Source: Limanda limanda (Eukaryota > Chordata > Actinopteri > Pleuronectiformes > Pleuronectidae). From it: a stretch of 64,000 bases of DNA. The stretch lies in the NCBI RefSeq assembly GCF_963576545.1, contig NW_026870568.1, positions 434,001 through 498,000 on the forward strand, given 5' to 3'. Position numbers and translations under genes: made by a program. The notes beneath the pieces were generated by a model. It had not been told where the DNA came from, made no database searches, and saw only the letters and a list, made by a program, of their open reading frames with translations. Shown here piece after piece: positions 42,201-56,088 of the stretch; position 1 is the first letter of the stretch, and every line of letters begins with the position of its first letter.

Positions 42201-43313
42201 CTGTTTCCAGCGCTTTTCTGACACTGGAGCTGATATGTGATTAAAAAGTCAAAATGTTAACCATTGCTTCCAAAAAAGGCTTATCTCCCCGTTTCCAGCT
42301 GTTTAGTGACATTTGGGATGATGTGTGATGAAAAATTCAAGAATTTAACCATTTCTTCCAAAAAAAGGCATATCTCCCTGTTTCCAGCGCTTTTCTGACA
42401 CTAGAGCTGATATGTGATGAAAAAGTCAGAAATCTTAATCAATGCTTCCAAAAAAGGCTTATCTCCCCGTTTCCAGCTGTTGACTGACATTTGGGATGAT
42501 GTGTGATGAAAAATTCAAGAATTTAACAATTTCTTCCAAAAAAGGCTTATCTCCCCGTTTCCAGCTGTTTAGTGACATTTGTGATGATGTGTGATGAAAA
42601 ATTCAAGAATTTAACCATTTCTTCCAAAAAAGGCTTATCTCCCTGTTTCCTGCGCTTTTCTGACACTTGGGCTGACATGTGATGAAAAAGTCAGAAATCT
42701 TAATCAATGCTTCCAAAAAAGGCTTATCTCCCCGTTTCCAGCTGTTAAGTGACATTTGGGATGATGTGTGATGAAAAATTCAAGAATTTAACCATTTCTC
42801 CCAAAAAAAGGCCTATCTCCCTGTTTCCAGCGCTTTTCTGACACTGGAGCTGATATGTGATGAAAAAGTCAAAATGTTAACCATTTCTTCCAAAAAAGGC
42901 TTATGTCCCTGTTTCCAGCGCTTTTCTGACACTTGGGCTGATATGTGATGAAAAAGTCAAAATGTTAACCATTGCTTCCAAAAAAGGCTTATCTCCCCGT
43001 TTCCAGCTGTTTAGTGACATTTGGGATGATGTGTGATGAAAAATTCAAGAATTTAACCATTTCTTCCAAAAAAGGCATATCTCCCTGTTTCCAGCGCTTC
43101 CATTGCTTCCAAAAAAGGCTTATCTCCCCGTTTCCAGCTGTTTAGTGACATTTGGGATGATATGTGATGAAAAATTCAGAATTTAACCATTTCTTCCAAA
43201 AAAGGCATATCTCCCTGTTTCCAGCGCTTTTCTGACACTGGAGCTGATATGTGATGAAAAAGTCATAATGTTAACAATTGCTTCCAAAAAAGGCATATCT
43301 CCCTGTTTCCAGC
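36252..43313 (+). repeat. Sat-II higher-order repeat copy 1 (7062 bp)
   Basis: Defined by the recurring marker ACTTTTCTGACACTGG ... CCATTGTTTCC followed by GACATGTGGTGAAAAAG. This marker occurs at 32764, 36252, 40711, 43314, 47773 and 54788. The spacings 4459 and 2603 repeat as 4459 in the next copy, so the full period is 7062 bp. Internal private markers are the truncated monomer GCGCTTCCATTGC (36032, 40491), AAGTGAAAATG near 38585, and TTAATCACTGC near 39658. Confidence 0.85.
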
Positions 43314-46300
43314 ACTTTTCTGACACTGGAGCTGATATGTGATGAAAAAGTCAAAATGTTAACCATTGTTTCCAAAAAAGGCTTATCTCCCTGTTTCCAG
43401 CGCTTTTCTGACACTTGGGCTGACATGTGGTGAAAAAGTCAGACATCTTAATCAATGCTTCCAAAAAAGGCTTATCTCCCCGTTTCCAGCTGTTTAGTGA
43501 CATTTGGGATGATGTGTGATGAAAAATTCAAGAATTTAACCATTTCTTCCAAAAAAAGGCATATCTCCCTGTTTCCAGCGCTTTTCTGACACTGGAGCTG
43601 ATATGTGATGAAAAAGTCAAAATGTTAACCATTGCTTCCAAAAAAGGCTTATCTCACCGTTTCCAGCTGTTAAGTGACATTTGGGATGATGTGTGATGAA
43701 AAATTCAAGAATTTAACCATTTCTTCCAAAAAAAGGCATATCTCCCTGTTTCCAGCGCTTTTCTGACACTGGAGCTGATATGTGATGAAAAAGTCAAAAT
43801 GTTAACCATTGCTTCCAAAAAAGGCTTATGTCCCTGTTTCCAGCGCTTTTCTGACACTTAGGCTGATATGTGATGAAAAAGTCAAAATGTTAACCATTGC
43901 TTCCAAAAAAGGCTTATCTCCCCGTTTCCAGCTGTTTAGTGACATTTGGGATGATGTGTGATGAAAAATTCAAGAATTTAACCATTTCTTCCAAAAAAGG
44001 CTTATCTCCCTGTTTCCAGCGCTTTTCTGACACTTGGGCTGACATGTGATGAAAAAGTCAGACATCTTAATCAATGCTTCCAAAAAAGGCTTATCTCCCC
44101 GTTTCCAGCTGTTTAGTGACATTTGGGATGACGTGTGATGAAAAATTCAAGAATTTAACAATTTCTTCCAAAAAAAGGCATATCTCCCTGTTTCCAGCGC
44201 TTTTCTGACACTGGAGCTGATATGTGATGAAAAAGTCAAAATGTTAACCATTGCTTCCAAAAAAGGCTTATCTCCCCGTTTCCAGCTGTTTAGTGACATT
44301 TGGGATGATGTGTGATGAAAAATTCAAGAATTTAACCATTTCTTCCAAAAAAGGCCTATCTCCCTGTTTCCTGCGCTTTTCTGACACTTGGGCTGACATG
44401 TGATGAAAAAGTCAAAATGTTAACCATTGCTTCCAAAAAAGGCTTATCTCCCCGTTTCCAGCTGTTTAGTGACATTTGGGATGATGTGTGATGAAAAATT
44501 CAAGAATTTAACCATTTCTTCCAAAAAAGGCTTATCTCCCTGTTTCCTGCGCTTTTCTGACACTTGGGCTGACATGTGATGAAAAAGTCAGAATGTTAAC
44601 CATTGCTTCCAAAAAAGGCTTATCTCCCCGTTTCCAGCTGTTTAGTGACATTTGGGATGATGTGTGATGAAAAATTCAAGAATTTAACCATTTCTTCCAA
44701 AAAAGGCATATCTCCCTGTTTCCAGCGCTTTTCTGACACTGGAGCTGATATGTGATTAAAAAGTCAAAATGTTAACCATTGCTTCCAAAAAAGGCTTATC
44801 TCCCCGTTTCCAGCTGTTTAGTGACATTTGGGATGATGTGTGATGAAAAATTCAAGAATTTAACCATTTCTTCCAAAAAAAGGCATATCTCCCTGTTTCC
44901 AGCGCTTTTCTGACACTAGAGCTGATATGTGATGAAAAAGTCAGAAATCTTAATCAATGCTTCCAAAAAAGGCTTATCTCCCCGTTTCCAGCTGTTGACT
45001 GACATTTGGGATGATGTGTGATGAAAAATTCAAGAATTTAACAATTTCTTCCAAAAAAGGCTTATCTCCCCGTTTCCAGCTGTTTAGTGACATTTGGGAT
45101 GATGTGTGATGAAAAATTCAAGAATTTAACCATTTCTTCCAAAAAAGGCTTATCTCCCTGTTTCCTGCGCTTTTCTGACACTTGGGCTGACATGTGATGA
45201 AAAAGTCAGAAATCTTAATCAATGCTTCCAAAAAAGGCTTATCTCCCCGTTTCCAGCTGTTAAGTGACATTTGGGATGATGTGTGATGAAAAATTCAAGA
45301 ATTTAACCATTTCTTCCAAAAAAGGCATATCTCCCTGTTTCCAGCGCTTTTCTGACACTGGAGCTGATATGTGATGAAAAAGTCAAAATGTTAACCATTG
45401 CTTCCAAAAAAGGCTTATCTCCCCGTTTCCAGCTGTTTAGTGACATTTGGGATGATGTGTGATGAAAAATTCAAGAATTTAACCATTTCTTCCAAAAAAA
45501 GGCATATCTCCCTGTTTCCAGCGCTTTTCTGACACTGGAGCTGATATGTGATGAAAAAGTCAAAATGTTAACCATTTCTTCCAAAAAAGGCTTATGTCCC
45601 TGTTTCCAGCGCTTTTCTGACACTTAGGCTGATATGTGATGAAAAAGTGAAAATGTTAACCATTGCTTCCAAAAAAGGCTTATCTCCCCGTTTCCAGCTG
45701 TTTAGTGACATTTGGGATGATGTGTGATGAAAAATTCAAGAATTTAACCATTTCTTCCAAAAAAGGCTTATCTCCCTGTTTCCTGCGCTTTTCCGACACT
45801 TGGGCTGACATGTGATGAAAAAGTCAGACATCTTAATCAATGCTTCCAAAAAAGGCTTATCTCCCCGTTTCCAGCTGTTTAGTGACATTTGGGATGACGT
45901 GTGATGAAAAATTCAAGAATTTAACAATTTCTTCCAAAAAAAGGCATATCTCCCTGTTTCCAGCGCTTTTCTGACACTGGAGCTGATATGTGATGAAAAA
46001 GTCAAAATGTTAACCATTGCTTCCAAAAAAGGCTTATCTCCCCGTTTCCAGCTGTTGACTGACATTTGGGATGATGTGTGATGAAAAATTCAAGAATTTA
46101 ACAATTTCTTCCAAAAAAGGCTTATCTCCCCGTTTCCAGCTGTTTAGTGACATTTGGGATGATGTGTGATGAAAAATTCAAGAATTTAACCATTTCTTCC
46201 AAAAAAGGCTTGTCTCCCTGTTTCCTGCGCTTTTCTGACACTTGGGCTGACATGTGATGAAAAAGTCAGAAATCTTAATCAATGCTTCCAAAAAAGGCTT

Positions 46301-49300
46301 ATCTCCCCGTTTCCAGCTGTTAAGTGACATTTGGGATGATGTGTGATGAAAAATTCAAGAATTTAACCATTTCTCCCAAAAAAAGGCATATCTCCCTGTT
46401 TCCAGCGCTTTTCTGACACTGGAGCTGATATGTGATGAAAAAGTCAAAATGTTAACCATTTCTTCCAAAAAAGGCTTATGTCCCTGTTTCCAGCGCTTTT
46501 CTGACACTTGGGCTGATATGTGATGAAAAAGTCAAAATGTTAACCATTGCTTCCAAAAAAGGCTTATCTCCCCGTTTCCAGCTGTTTAGTGACATTTGGG
46601 ATGATGTGTGATGAAAAATTCAAGAATTTAACCATTTCTTCCAAAAAAAGGCATATCTCCCTGTTTCCAGCGCTTTTCTGACACTAGAGCTGATATGTGA
46701 TGAAAAAGTCAGAAATCTTAATCACTGCTTCCAAAAAAGGCTTATCTCCCCGTTTCCAGCTGTTGACTGACATTTGGGATGATGTGTGATGAAAAATTCA
46801 AGAATTTAACAATTTCTTCCAAAAAAGGCTTATCTCCCCGTTTCCAGCTGTTTAGTTACATTTGTGATGATGTGTGATGAAAAATTCAAGAATTTAACCA
46901 TTTCTTCCAAAAAAGGCTTATCTCCCTGTTTCCTGCGCTTTTCTGACACTTGGGCTGACATGTGATGAAAAAGTCAGAAATCTTAATCAATGCTTCCAAA
47001 AAAGGCTTATCTCCCCGTTTCCAGCTGTTAAGTGACATTTGGGATGATGTGTGATGAAAAATTCAAGAATTTAACCATTTCTCCCAAAAAAGGCCTATCT
47101 CCCTGTTTCCAGCGCTTTTCTGACACTGGAACTGATATATGATGAAAAAGTCAAAATGTTAACCATTTCTTCCAAAAAAGGCTTATGTCCCTGTTTCCAG
47201 CGCTTTTCTGACACTTGGGCTGATATGTGATGAAAAAGTCAAAATGTTAACCATTGCTTCCAAAAAAGGCTTATCTCCCCGTTTCCAGCTGTTTAGTGAC
47301 ATTTGGGATGATGTGTGATGAAAAATTCAAGAATTTAACCATTTCTTCCAAAAAAGGCTTATCTCCCTGTTTCCAGCGCTTTTCTGACACTTGGGCTGAC
47401 ATGTGATGAAAAAGTCAGACATCTTAATCAATGCTTCCAAAAAAGGCTTATCTCCCCGTTTCCAGCTGTTTAGTGACATTTGGGATGATGTGTGATGAAA
47501 AATTCAAGAATTTAACCATTTCTTCCAAAAAAGGCATATCTCCCTGTTTCCAGCGCTTCCATTGCTTCCAAAAAAGGCTTATCTCCCCGTTTCCAGCTGT
47601 TTAGTGACATTTGGGATGATATGTGATGAAAAATTCAGAATTTAACCATTTCTTCCAAAAAAGGCATATCTCCCTGTTTCCAGCGCTTTTCTGACACTGG
47701 AGCTGATATGTGATGAAAAAGTCATAATTTTAACCATTGCTTCCAAAAAAGGCATATCTCCCTGTTTCCAGCACTTTTCTGACACTGGAGCTGATATGTG
47801 ATGAAAAAGTCAAAATGTTAACCATTGTTTCCAAAAAAGGCTTATCTCCCTGTTTCCAGCGCTTTTCTGACACTTGGGCTGACATGTGGTGAAAAAGTCA
47901 GACATCTTAATCAATGCTTCCAAAAAAGGCTTATCTCCCCGTTTCCAGCTGTTTAGTGACATTTGGGATGATGTGTGATGAAAAATTCAAGAATTTAACC
48001 ATTTCTTCCAAAAAAAGGCATATCTCCCTGTTTCCAGCGCTTTTCCGACACTGGAGCTGATATGTGATGAAAAAGTCAAAATGTTAACCATTGCTTCCAA
48101 AAAAGGCTTATCTCACCGTTTCCAGCTGTTAAGTGACATTTGGGATGATGTGTGATGAAAAATTCAAGAATTTAACCATTTCTTCCAAAAAAAGGCATAT
48201 CTCCCTGTTTCCAGCGCTTTTCTGACACTGGAGCTGATATGTGATGAAAAAGTCAAAATGTTAACCATTGCTTCCAAAAAAGGCTTATGTCCCTGTTTCC
48301 AGCGCTTTTCTGACACTTAGGCTGATATGTGATGAAAAAGTCAAAATGTTAACCATTGCTTCCAAAAAAGGCTTATCTCCCTGTTTCCAGCGCTTTTCTG
48401 ACACTTGGGCTGACATGTGATGAAAAAGTCAGACATCTTAATCAATGCTTCCAAAAAAGGCTTATCTCCCCGTTTCCAGCTGTTTAGTGACATTTGGGAT
48501 GACGTGTGATGAAAAATTCAAGAATTTAACAATTTCTTCCAAAAAAAGGCATATCTCCCTGTTTCCAGCGCTTTTCTGACACTGGAGCTGATATGTGATG
48601 AAAAATCTAAAATGTTAACCATTGCTTCCAAAAAAGGCTTATCTCCCCGTTTCCAGCTGTTTAGTGACATTTGGGATGATGTGTGATGAAAAATTCAAGA
48701 ATTTAACCATTTCTTCCAAAAAAGGCCTATCTCCCTGTTTCCTGCGCTTTTCTGACACTTGGGCTGACATGTGATGAAAAAGTCAAAATGTTAACCATTT
48801 CTTCCAAAAAAGCCTTTTGTCCCTGTTTCCAGTGCTTTTCTGACACTTGGGCTGATATGTGATGAAAAAGTCAAAATGTTAACCATTGCTTCCAAAAAAG
48901 GCTTATCTCCCCGTTTCCAGCTGTTTAGTGACATTTGGGATGATGTGTGATGAAAAATTCAAGAATTTAACCATTTCTTCCAAAAAAGGCTTATCTCCCT
49001 GTTTCCTGCGCTTTTCTGACACTTGGGCTGACATGTGATGAAAAAGTCAGAATGTTAACCATTGCTTCCAAAAAAGGCTTATCTCCCCGTTTCCAGCTGT
49101 TTAGTGACATTTGGGATGATGTGTGATGAAAAATTCAAGAATTTAACCATTTCTTCCAAAAAAGGCATATCTCCCTGTTTCCAGCGCTTTTCTGACACTG
49201 GAGCTGATATGTGATTAAAAAGTCAAAATGTTAACCATTGCTTCCAAAAAAGGCTTATCTCCCCGTTTCCAGCTGTTTAGTGACATTTGGGATGATGTGT

Positions 49301-50440
49301 GATGAAAAATTCAAGAATTTAACCATTTCTTCCAAAAAAAGGCATATCTCCCTGTTTCCAGCGCTTTTCTGAAACTAGAGCTGATATGTGATGAAAAAGT
49401 CAGAAATCTTAATCAATGCTTCCAAAAAAGGCTTATCTCCCCGTTTCCAGCTGTTGACTGACATTTGGGATGATGTGTGATGAAAAATTCAAGAATTTAA
49501 CAATTTCTTCCAAAAAAGGCTTATCTCCCCGTTTCCAGCTGTTTAGTGACATTTGTGATGATGTGTGATGAAAAATTCAAGAATTTAACCATTTCTTCCA
49601 AAAAAGGCTTATCTCCCTGTTTCCTGCGCTTTTCTGACACTTGGGCTGACATGTGATGAAAAAGTCAGAAATCTTAATCAATGCTTCCAAAAAAGGCTTA
49701 TCTCCCCGTTTCCAGCTGTTAAGTGACATTTGGGATGATGTGTGATGAAAAATTCAAGAATTTAACCATTTCTCCCAAAAAAGGCCTATCTCCCTGTTTC
49801 CAGCGCTTTTCTGAAACTAGAGCTGATATGTGATGAAAAAGTCAGAAATCTTAATCAATGCTTCCAAAAAAGGCTTATCTCCCCGTTTCCAGCTGTTAAG
49901 TGACATTTGGGATGATGTGTGATGAAAAATTCAAGAATTTAACCATTTCTCCCAAAAAAAGGCATATCTCCCTGTTTCCAGCGCTTTTCTGACACTGGAG
50001 CTGATATGTGATGAAAAAGTCAAAATGTTAACCATTTCTTCCAAAAAAGGCTTATGTCCCTGTTTCCAGCGCTTTTCTGACACTTGGGCTGATATGTGAT
50101 GAAAAAGTCAAAATGTTAACCATTGCTTCCAAAAAAGGCTTATCTCCCCGTTTCCAGCTGTTTAGTGACATTTGGGATGATGTGTGATGAAAAATTCAAG
50201 AATTTAACCATTTCTTCCAAAAAAGGCTTATCTCCCTGTTTCCAGCGCTTTTCTGACACTTGGGCTGACATGTGATGAAAAAGTCAGACATCTTAATCAA
50301 TGCTTCCAAAAAAGGCTTATCTCCCCGTTTCCAGCTGTTTAGTGACATTTGGGATGATGTGTGATGAAAAATTCAAGAATTTAACCATTTCTTCCAAAAA
50401 AGGCATATCTCCCTGTTTCCAGCGCTTCCATTGCTTCCAA
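43314..50440 (+). repeat. Sat-II higher-order repeat copy 2 (~7.1 kb)
   Basis: It repeats copy 1 monomer by monomer at +7062, with the same private markers near 45647 (AAGTGAAAATG), 46720 (TTAATCACTGC) and 47553 (GCGCTTCCATTGC). Differences: one beta monomer is missing near 48372, and there is an internal duplication near 49.4-49.9 kb marked by CTGAAACTAGAGC at two places. The right limit is approximate. Confidence 0.8.
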
Positions 50441-53400
50441 AAAAGGCTTATCTCCCCGTTTCCAGCTGTTTAGTGACATTTGGGATGATGTGTGATGAAA
50501 AATTCAAGAATTTAACCATTTCTTCCAAAAAAGGCATATCTCCCTGTTTCCAGCGCTTTTCTGACACTGGAGCTATGTGATGAAAAAGTCAAAATTTTTA
50601 ACCATTGCTTCCAAAAAAGGCTTATCTCCCCGTTTCCAGCTGTTTAGTGACATTTGGGATGATGTGTGATGAAAAATTCAAGAATTTAACCATTTCTTCC
50701 AAAAAAGGCCTATCTCCCTGTTTCCTGCGCTTTTCTGACACTTGGGCTGACATGTGATGAAAAAGTCAAAATGTTAACCATTTCTTCCAAAAAAGCCTTA
50801 TGTCCCTGTTTCCAGCGCTTTTCTGACACTTGGGCTGATATGTGATGAAAAAGTCAAAATGTTAACCATTGCTTCCAAAAAAGGCTTATCTCCCCGTTTC
50901 CAGCTGTTTAGTGACATTTGGGATGATGTGTGATGAAAAATTCAAGAATTTAACCATTTCTTCCAAAAAAGGCTTATCTCCCTGTTTCCTGCGCTTTTCT
51001 GACACTTGGGCTGAAATGTGATGAAAAAGTCAGAATGTTAACCATTGCTTCCAAAAAAGGCTTATCTCCCCGTTTCCAGCTGTTTAGTGACATTTGGGAT
51101 GATGTGTGATGAAAAATTCAAGAATTTAACCATTTCTTCCAAAAAAGGCTTATCTCCCTGTTTCCTGCGCTTTTCTGACACTTGGGCTGACATGTGATGA
51201 AAAAGTCAGAAATCTTAATCAATGCTTCCAAAAAAGGCTTATCTCCCCGTTTCCAGCTGTTAAGTGACATTTGGGATGATGTGTGATGAAAAATTCAAGA
51301 ATTTAACCATTTCTCCCAAAAAAAGGCATATCTCCCTGTTTCCAGCGCTTTTCTGACACTTGGGCTGATATGTGATGAAAAAGTCAAAATGTTAACCATT
51401 GCTTCCAAAAAAGGCTTATCTCCCCGTTTCCAGCTGTTTAGTGACATTTGGGATGATGTGTGATGAAAAATTCAATAATTTAACCATTTCTTCCAAAAAA
51501 GGCTTATCTCCCTGTTTCCAGCGCTTTTCTGACACTTGGGCTGACATGTGATGAAAAAGTCAGACATCTTAATCAATGCTTCCAAAAAAGGCTTATCTCC
51601 CCGTTTCCAGCTGTTTAGTGACATTTGGGATGATGTGTGATGAAAAATTCAAGAATTTAACCATTTCTTCCAAAAAAGGCATATCTCCCTGTTTCCAGCG
51701 CTTCCATTGCTTCCAAAAAAGGCTTATCTCCCCGTTTCCAGCTGTTTAGTGACATTTGGGATGATGTGTGATGAAAAATTCAAGAATTTAACCATTTCTT
51801 CCAAAAAAGGCATATCTCCCTGTTTCCAGCGCTTTTCTGACACTGGAGCTGATATGTGATGAAAAAGTCCTAATGTTAACCATTGCTTCCAAAAAAGGCT
51901 TATTTCCCCGTTTCCAGCTGTTTAGTGACATTTGGGATGATGTGTGATGAAAAATTCAAGAATTTAACCATTTCTTCCAAAAAAGGCATATCTCCCTGTT
52001 TCCAGCGCTTTTCTGACACTTGGGCTGACATGTGATGAAAAAGTCAGAAATCTCAGTCAATGCTTCCAAAAAAGGCTTATCTCCCCGTTTCCAGTTGTTT
52101 AGTGACATTTGGGATGATGTGTGATGAAAAATTCAAGAATTTAACCATTTCTTCCAAAAAAAGGCATATCTCCCTGTTTCCAGCGCTTTTCTGACACTTG
52201 GGCTGATATGTGATGAAAAAGTCATAATGTTAACAATTGCTTCCAAAAAAGGCATATCTCCCTGTTTCCAGCTGTTTAGTGACATTTGGGATGATGTGTG
52301 ATGAAAAATTCAAGAATTTAACCATTTCTTCCAAAAAAGGCATATCTCCCTGTTTCCAGCGCTTTTCTGACACTGGAGCTGATATGTGATGAAAAAGTCA
52401 AAATGTTAACCATTGCTTCCAAAAAAGGCTTATCTCCCCGTTTCCAGCTGTTTAGTGACATTTGGGATGATGTGTGATGAAAAATTCAAGAATTTAACCA
52501 TTTCTTCCAAAAACAGGCATATCTCCCTGTTTCCAGCGCTTTTCTGACACTGGAGCTGATATGTGATGAAAAAGTCAAAATGTTAACCATTTCTTCCAAA
52601 AAAGGCTTATGTCCCTGTTTCCAGCGCTTTTCTGACACTTAGGCTGATATGTGATGAAAAAGTGAAAATGTTAACCATTGCTTCCAAAAAAGGCTTATCT
52701 CCCCGTTTCCAGCTGTTTAGTGACATTTGGGATGATGTGTGATGAAAAATTCAAGAATTTAACCATTTCTTCCAAAAAAGGCTTATCTCCCTGTTTCCTG
52801 CGCTTTTCCGACACTTGGGCTGACATGTGATGAAAAAGTCAGACATCTTAATCAATGCTTCCAAAAAAGGCTTATCTCCCCGTTTCCAGCTGTTTAGTGA
52901 CATTTGGGATGACGTGTGATGAAAAATTCAAGAATTTAACAATTTCTTCCAAAAAAAGGCATATCTCCCTGTTTCCAGCGCTTTTCTGACACTGGAGCTG
53001 ATATGTGATGAAAAAGTCAAAATGTTAACCATTGCTTCCAAAAAAGGCTTATCTCCCCGTTTCCAGCTGTTGACTGACATTTGGGATGATGTGTGATGAA
53101 AAATTCAAGAATTTAACAATTTCTTCCAAAAAAGGCTTATCTCCCCGTTTCCAGCTGTTTAGTGACATTTGGGATGATGTGTGATGAAAAATTCAAGAAT
53201 TTAACCATTTCTTCCAAAAAAGGCTTGTCTCCCTGTTTCCTGCGCTTTTCTGACACTTGGGCTGACATGTGATGAAAAAGTCAGAAATCTTAATCAATGC
53301 TTCCAAAAAAGGCTTATCTCCCCGTTTCCAGCTGTTAAGTGACATTTGGGATGATGTGTGATGAAAAATTCAAGAATTTAACCATTTCTCCCAAAAAAAG

Positions 53401-55210
53401 GCATATCTCCCTGTTTCCAGCGCTTTTCTGACACTGGAGCTGATATGTGATGAAAAAGTCAAAATGTTAACCATTTCTTCCAAAAAAGGCTTATGTCCCT
53501 GTTTCCAGCGCTTTTCTGACACTTGGGCTGATATGTGATGAAAAAGTCAAAATGTTAACCATTGCTTCCAAAAAAGGCTTATCTCCCCGTTTCCAGCTGT
53601 TTAGTGACATTTGGGATGATGTGTGATGAAAAATTCAAGAATTTAACCATTTCTTCCAAAAAAAGGCATATCTCCCTGTTTCCAGCGCTTTTCTGACACT
53701 AGAGCTGATATGTGATGAAAAAGTCAGAAATCTTAATCACTGCTTCCAAAAAAGGCTTATCTCCCCGTTTCCAGCTGTTGACTGACATTTGGGATGATGT
53801 GTGATGAAAAATTCAAGAATTTAACAATTTCTTCCAAAAAAGGCTTATCTCCCCGTTTCCAGCTGTTTAGTTACATTTGTGATGATGTGTGATGAAAAAT
53901 TCAAGAATTTAACCATTTCTTCCAAAAAAGGCTTATCTCCCTGTTTCCTGCGCTTTTCTGACACTTGGGCTGACATGTGATGAAAAAGTCAGAAATCTTA
54001 ATCAATGCTTCCAAAAAAGGCTTATCTCCCCGTTTCCAGCTGTTAAGTGACATTTGGGATGATGTGTGATGAAAAATTCAAGAATTTAACCATTTCTCCC
54101 AAAAAAGGCCTATCTCCCTGTTTCCAGCGCTTTTCTGACACTGGAACTGATATATGATGAAAAAGTCAAAATGTTAACCATTTCTTCCAAAAAAGGCTTA
54201 TGTCCCTGTTTCCAGCGCTTTTCTGACACTTGGGCTGATATGTGATGAAAAAGTCAAAATGTTAACCATTGCTTCCAAAAAAGGCTTATCTCCCCGTTTC
54301 CAGCTGTTTAGTGACATTTGGGATGATGTGTGATGAAAAATTCAAGAATTTAACCATTTCTTCCAAAAAAGGCTTATCTCCCTGTTTCCAGCGCTTTTCT
54401 GACACTTGGGCTGACATGTGATGAAAAAGTCAGACATCTTAATCAATGCTTCCAAAAAAGGCTTATCTCCCCGTTTCCAGCTGTTTAGTGACATTTGGGA
54501 TGATGTGTGATGAAAAATTCAAGAATTTAACCATTTCTTCCAAAAAAGGCATATCTCCCTGTTTCCAGCGCTTCCATTGCTTCCAAAAAAGGCTTATCTC
54601 CCCGTTTCCAGCTGTTTAGTGACATTTGGGATGATATGTGATGAAAAATTCAGAATTTAACCATTTCTTCCAAAAAAGGCATATCTCCCTGTTTCCAGCG
54701 CTTTTCTGACACTGGAGCTGATATGTGATGAAAAAGTCATAATTTTAACCATTGCTTCCAAAAAAGGCATATCTCCCTGTTTCCAGCACTTTTCTGACAC
54801 TGGAGCTGATATGTGATGAAAAAGTCAAAATGTTAACCATTGTTTCCAAAAAAGGCTTATCTCCCTGTTTCCAGCGCTTTTCTGACACTTGGGCTGACAT
54901 GTGGTGAAAAAGTCAGACATCTTAATCAATGCTTCCAAAAAAGGCTTATCTCCCCGTTTCCAGCTGTTTAGTGACATTTGGGATGATGTGTGATGAAAAA
55001 TTCAAGAATTTAACCATTTCTTCCAAAAAAAGGCATATCTCCCTGTTTCCAGCGCTTTTCCGACACTGGAGCTGATATGTGATGAAAAAGTCAAAATGTT
55101 AACCATTGCTTCCAAAAAAGGCTTATCTCACCGTTTCCAGCTGTTAAGTGACATTTGGGATGATGTGTGATGAAAAATTCAAGAATTTAACCATTTCTTC
55201 CAAAAAAAGG
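50440..55210 (+). repeat. Sat-II higher-order repeat copy 3, rearranged and interrupted by the LTR element
   Basis: From about 52.3 to 55.2 kb it parallels copy 2 at +7015, with AAGTGAAAATG near 52662, TTAATCACTGC near 53735 and the CATTGTTTCC marker at 54788. The part from 50.4 to 52.3 kb is a mosaic with extra copies of the GCGCTTCCATTGC junction monomer (50422, 51698) and a monomer with a 7-bp deletion (GGAGCTATGTG, near 50571). The LTR element at 55211 splits this copy, which continues at 63372. Confidence 0.75.
55207..55210. other. Target-site duplication, left copy (AAGG)
   Basis: AAGG immediately precedes TGTTGTGC, within the Sat-II context CTTCCAAAAAAAGG. One further A could be shared, so 5 bp is possible if the LTR end is set one base earlier. 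Confidence 0.85.
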
Positions 55211-55739
55211 TGTTGTGCAATAGGAGTAGACTTGACGTTGGCTAATTATTAATAATCATGAAATAGGATTATTAAAATAATAAAAATTATCTATCAAAAA
55301 TAATTAAATTATTAATTGAAGATGATCAGTAATCAAATAACAATAAAACCACTAATGAGAAAATAGGAATTATCAATTAGAAAGTACAAGCTGTCAATTA
55401 ACAATGATAAGGTTATCAACCAAGAATAATGAAAATAATTAGTCTAAAACAATAAAATTATCAATTTAAGAATAATACTATCTATATTAATAATTGAGAA
55501 AGGGGGGGCACCACCCTGGTTACCAGGGACCAACGATGTCAAGCTATAATTATCAGTCTCATAATGATAAATGTCAAATTAATAATGTCAATATTTTAAT
55601 ATTAACGATTACTTAATAAACAGTGAAGGCTTCTAAGTTCGAGCACAGGCGATCATAATCCAGCTGCAATCACATACATATGCACAAATAATCACAGACT
55701 ACAGATACTTTAATTACAAAAGTATTTATTAAAAAGGGG

Positions 55740-56088
55740 AAATAAAGTTATAATGTTATTCAATGATTTATAATTTTAACAAGCTCCAATATTTCAAAGG
55801 TAAACACAGCAGCAGCACTTATCACAATTCAGAAAATACATGGACAACCTGCGGTCTACCTATGTATGTCTGTCTCTATGTGTGTGTGTGTCTGTGTCAA
55901 AGTGTCTCTCTGTGTGTGTGTGTCTATGTGTGTGTGTGTGAAATAAAGTTAGTGTTATTTAATGATTCATCATCTTAACAAACTCCCATATTTCAAAGAT
56001 AACAACAGCAGCTTATCACAATTTAGAACACGCATGTAACCTCTGGTCCATCTATGTGTCTCTGTGTGTGTGTGTCTGTCTGTGTCTA

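Larger units (their letters stand above)
32764..55210 (+). repeat. Sat-II: ~89-bp satellite with higher-order structure
   Basis: About 250 head-to-tail monomers of 88-89 bp, unrelated to Sat-I. A common frame, GC(T/A)TATCTCCC(C/T)GTTTCCAGC ... TGTGATGAAAAA ... CTTCCAAAAAAG, has three main subfamilies. Alpha-1 has CGCTTTTCTGACACTGGAGC and GTTAACCATTG. Alpha-2 has GACACTTGGGCTGACATG and CATCTTAATCAATG. Beta has CTGTTTAGTGACATTTGGG and TTCAAGAATTTAACC. Alpha and beta tend to alternate, giving a ~178-bp dimer, near nucleosome repeat length. No long reading frame, telomere unit or recognisable CENP-B box was found. Confidence 0.95.

Noticed and set aside
1..55210. CRISPR-like regular repeats
   Set aside because: Whole 89-163-bp units are repeated with no unique spacers, in a eukaryotic setting with telomere units, an LTR element and a LINE.
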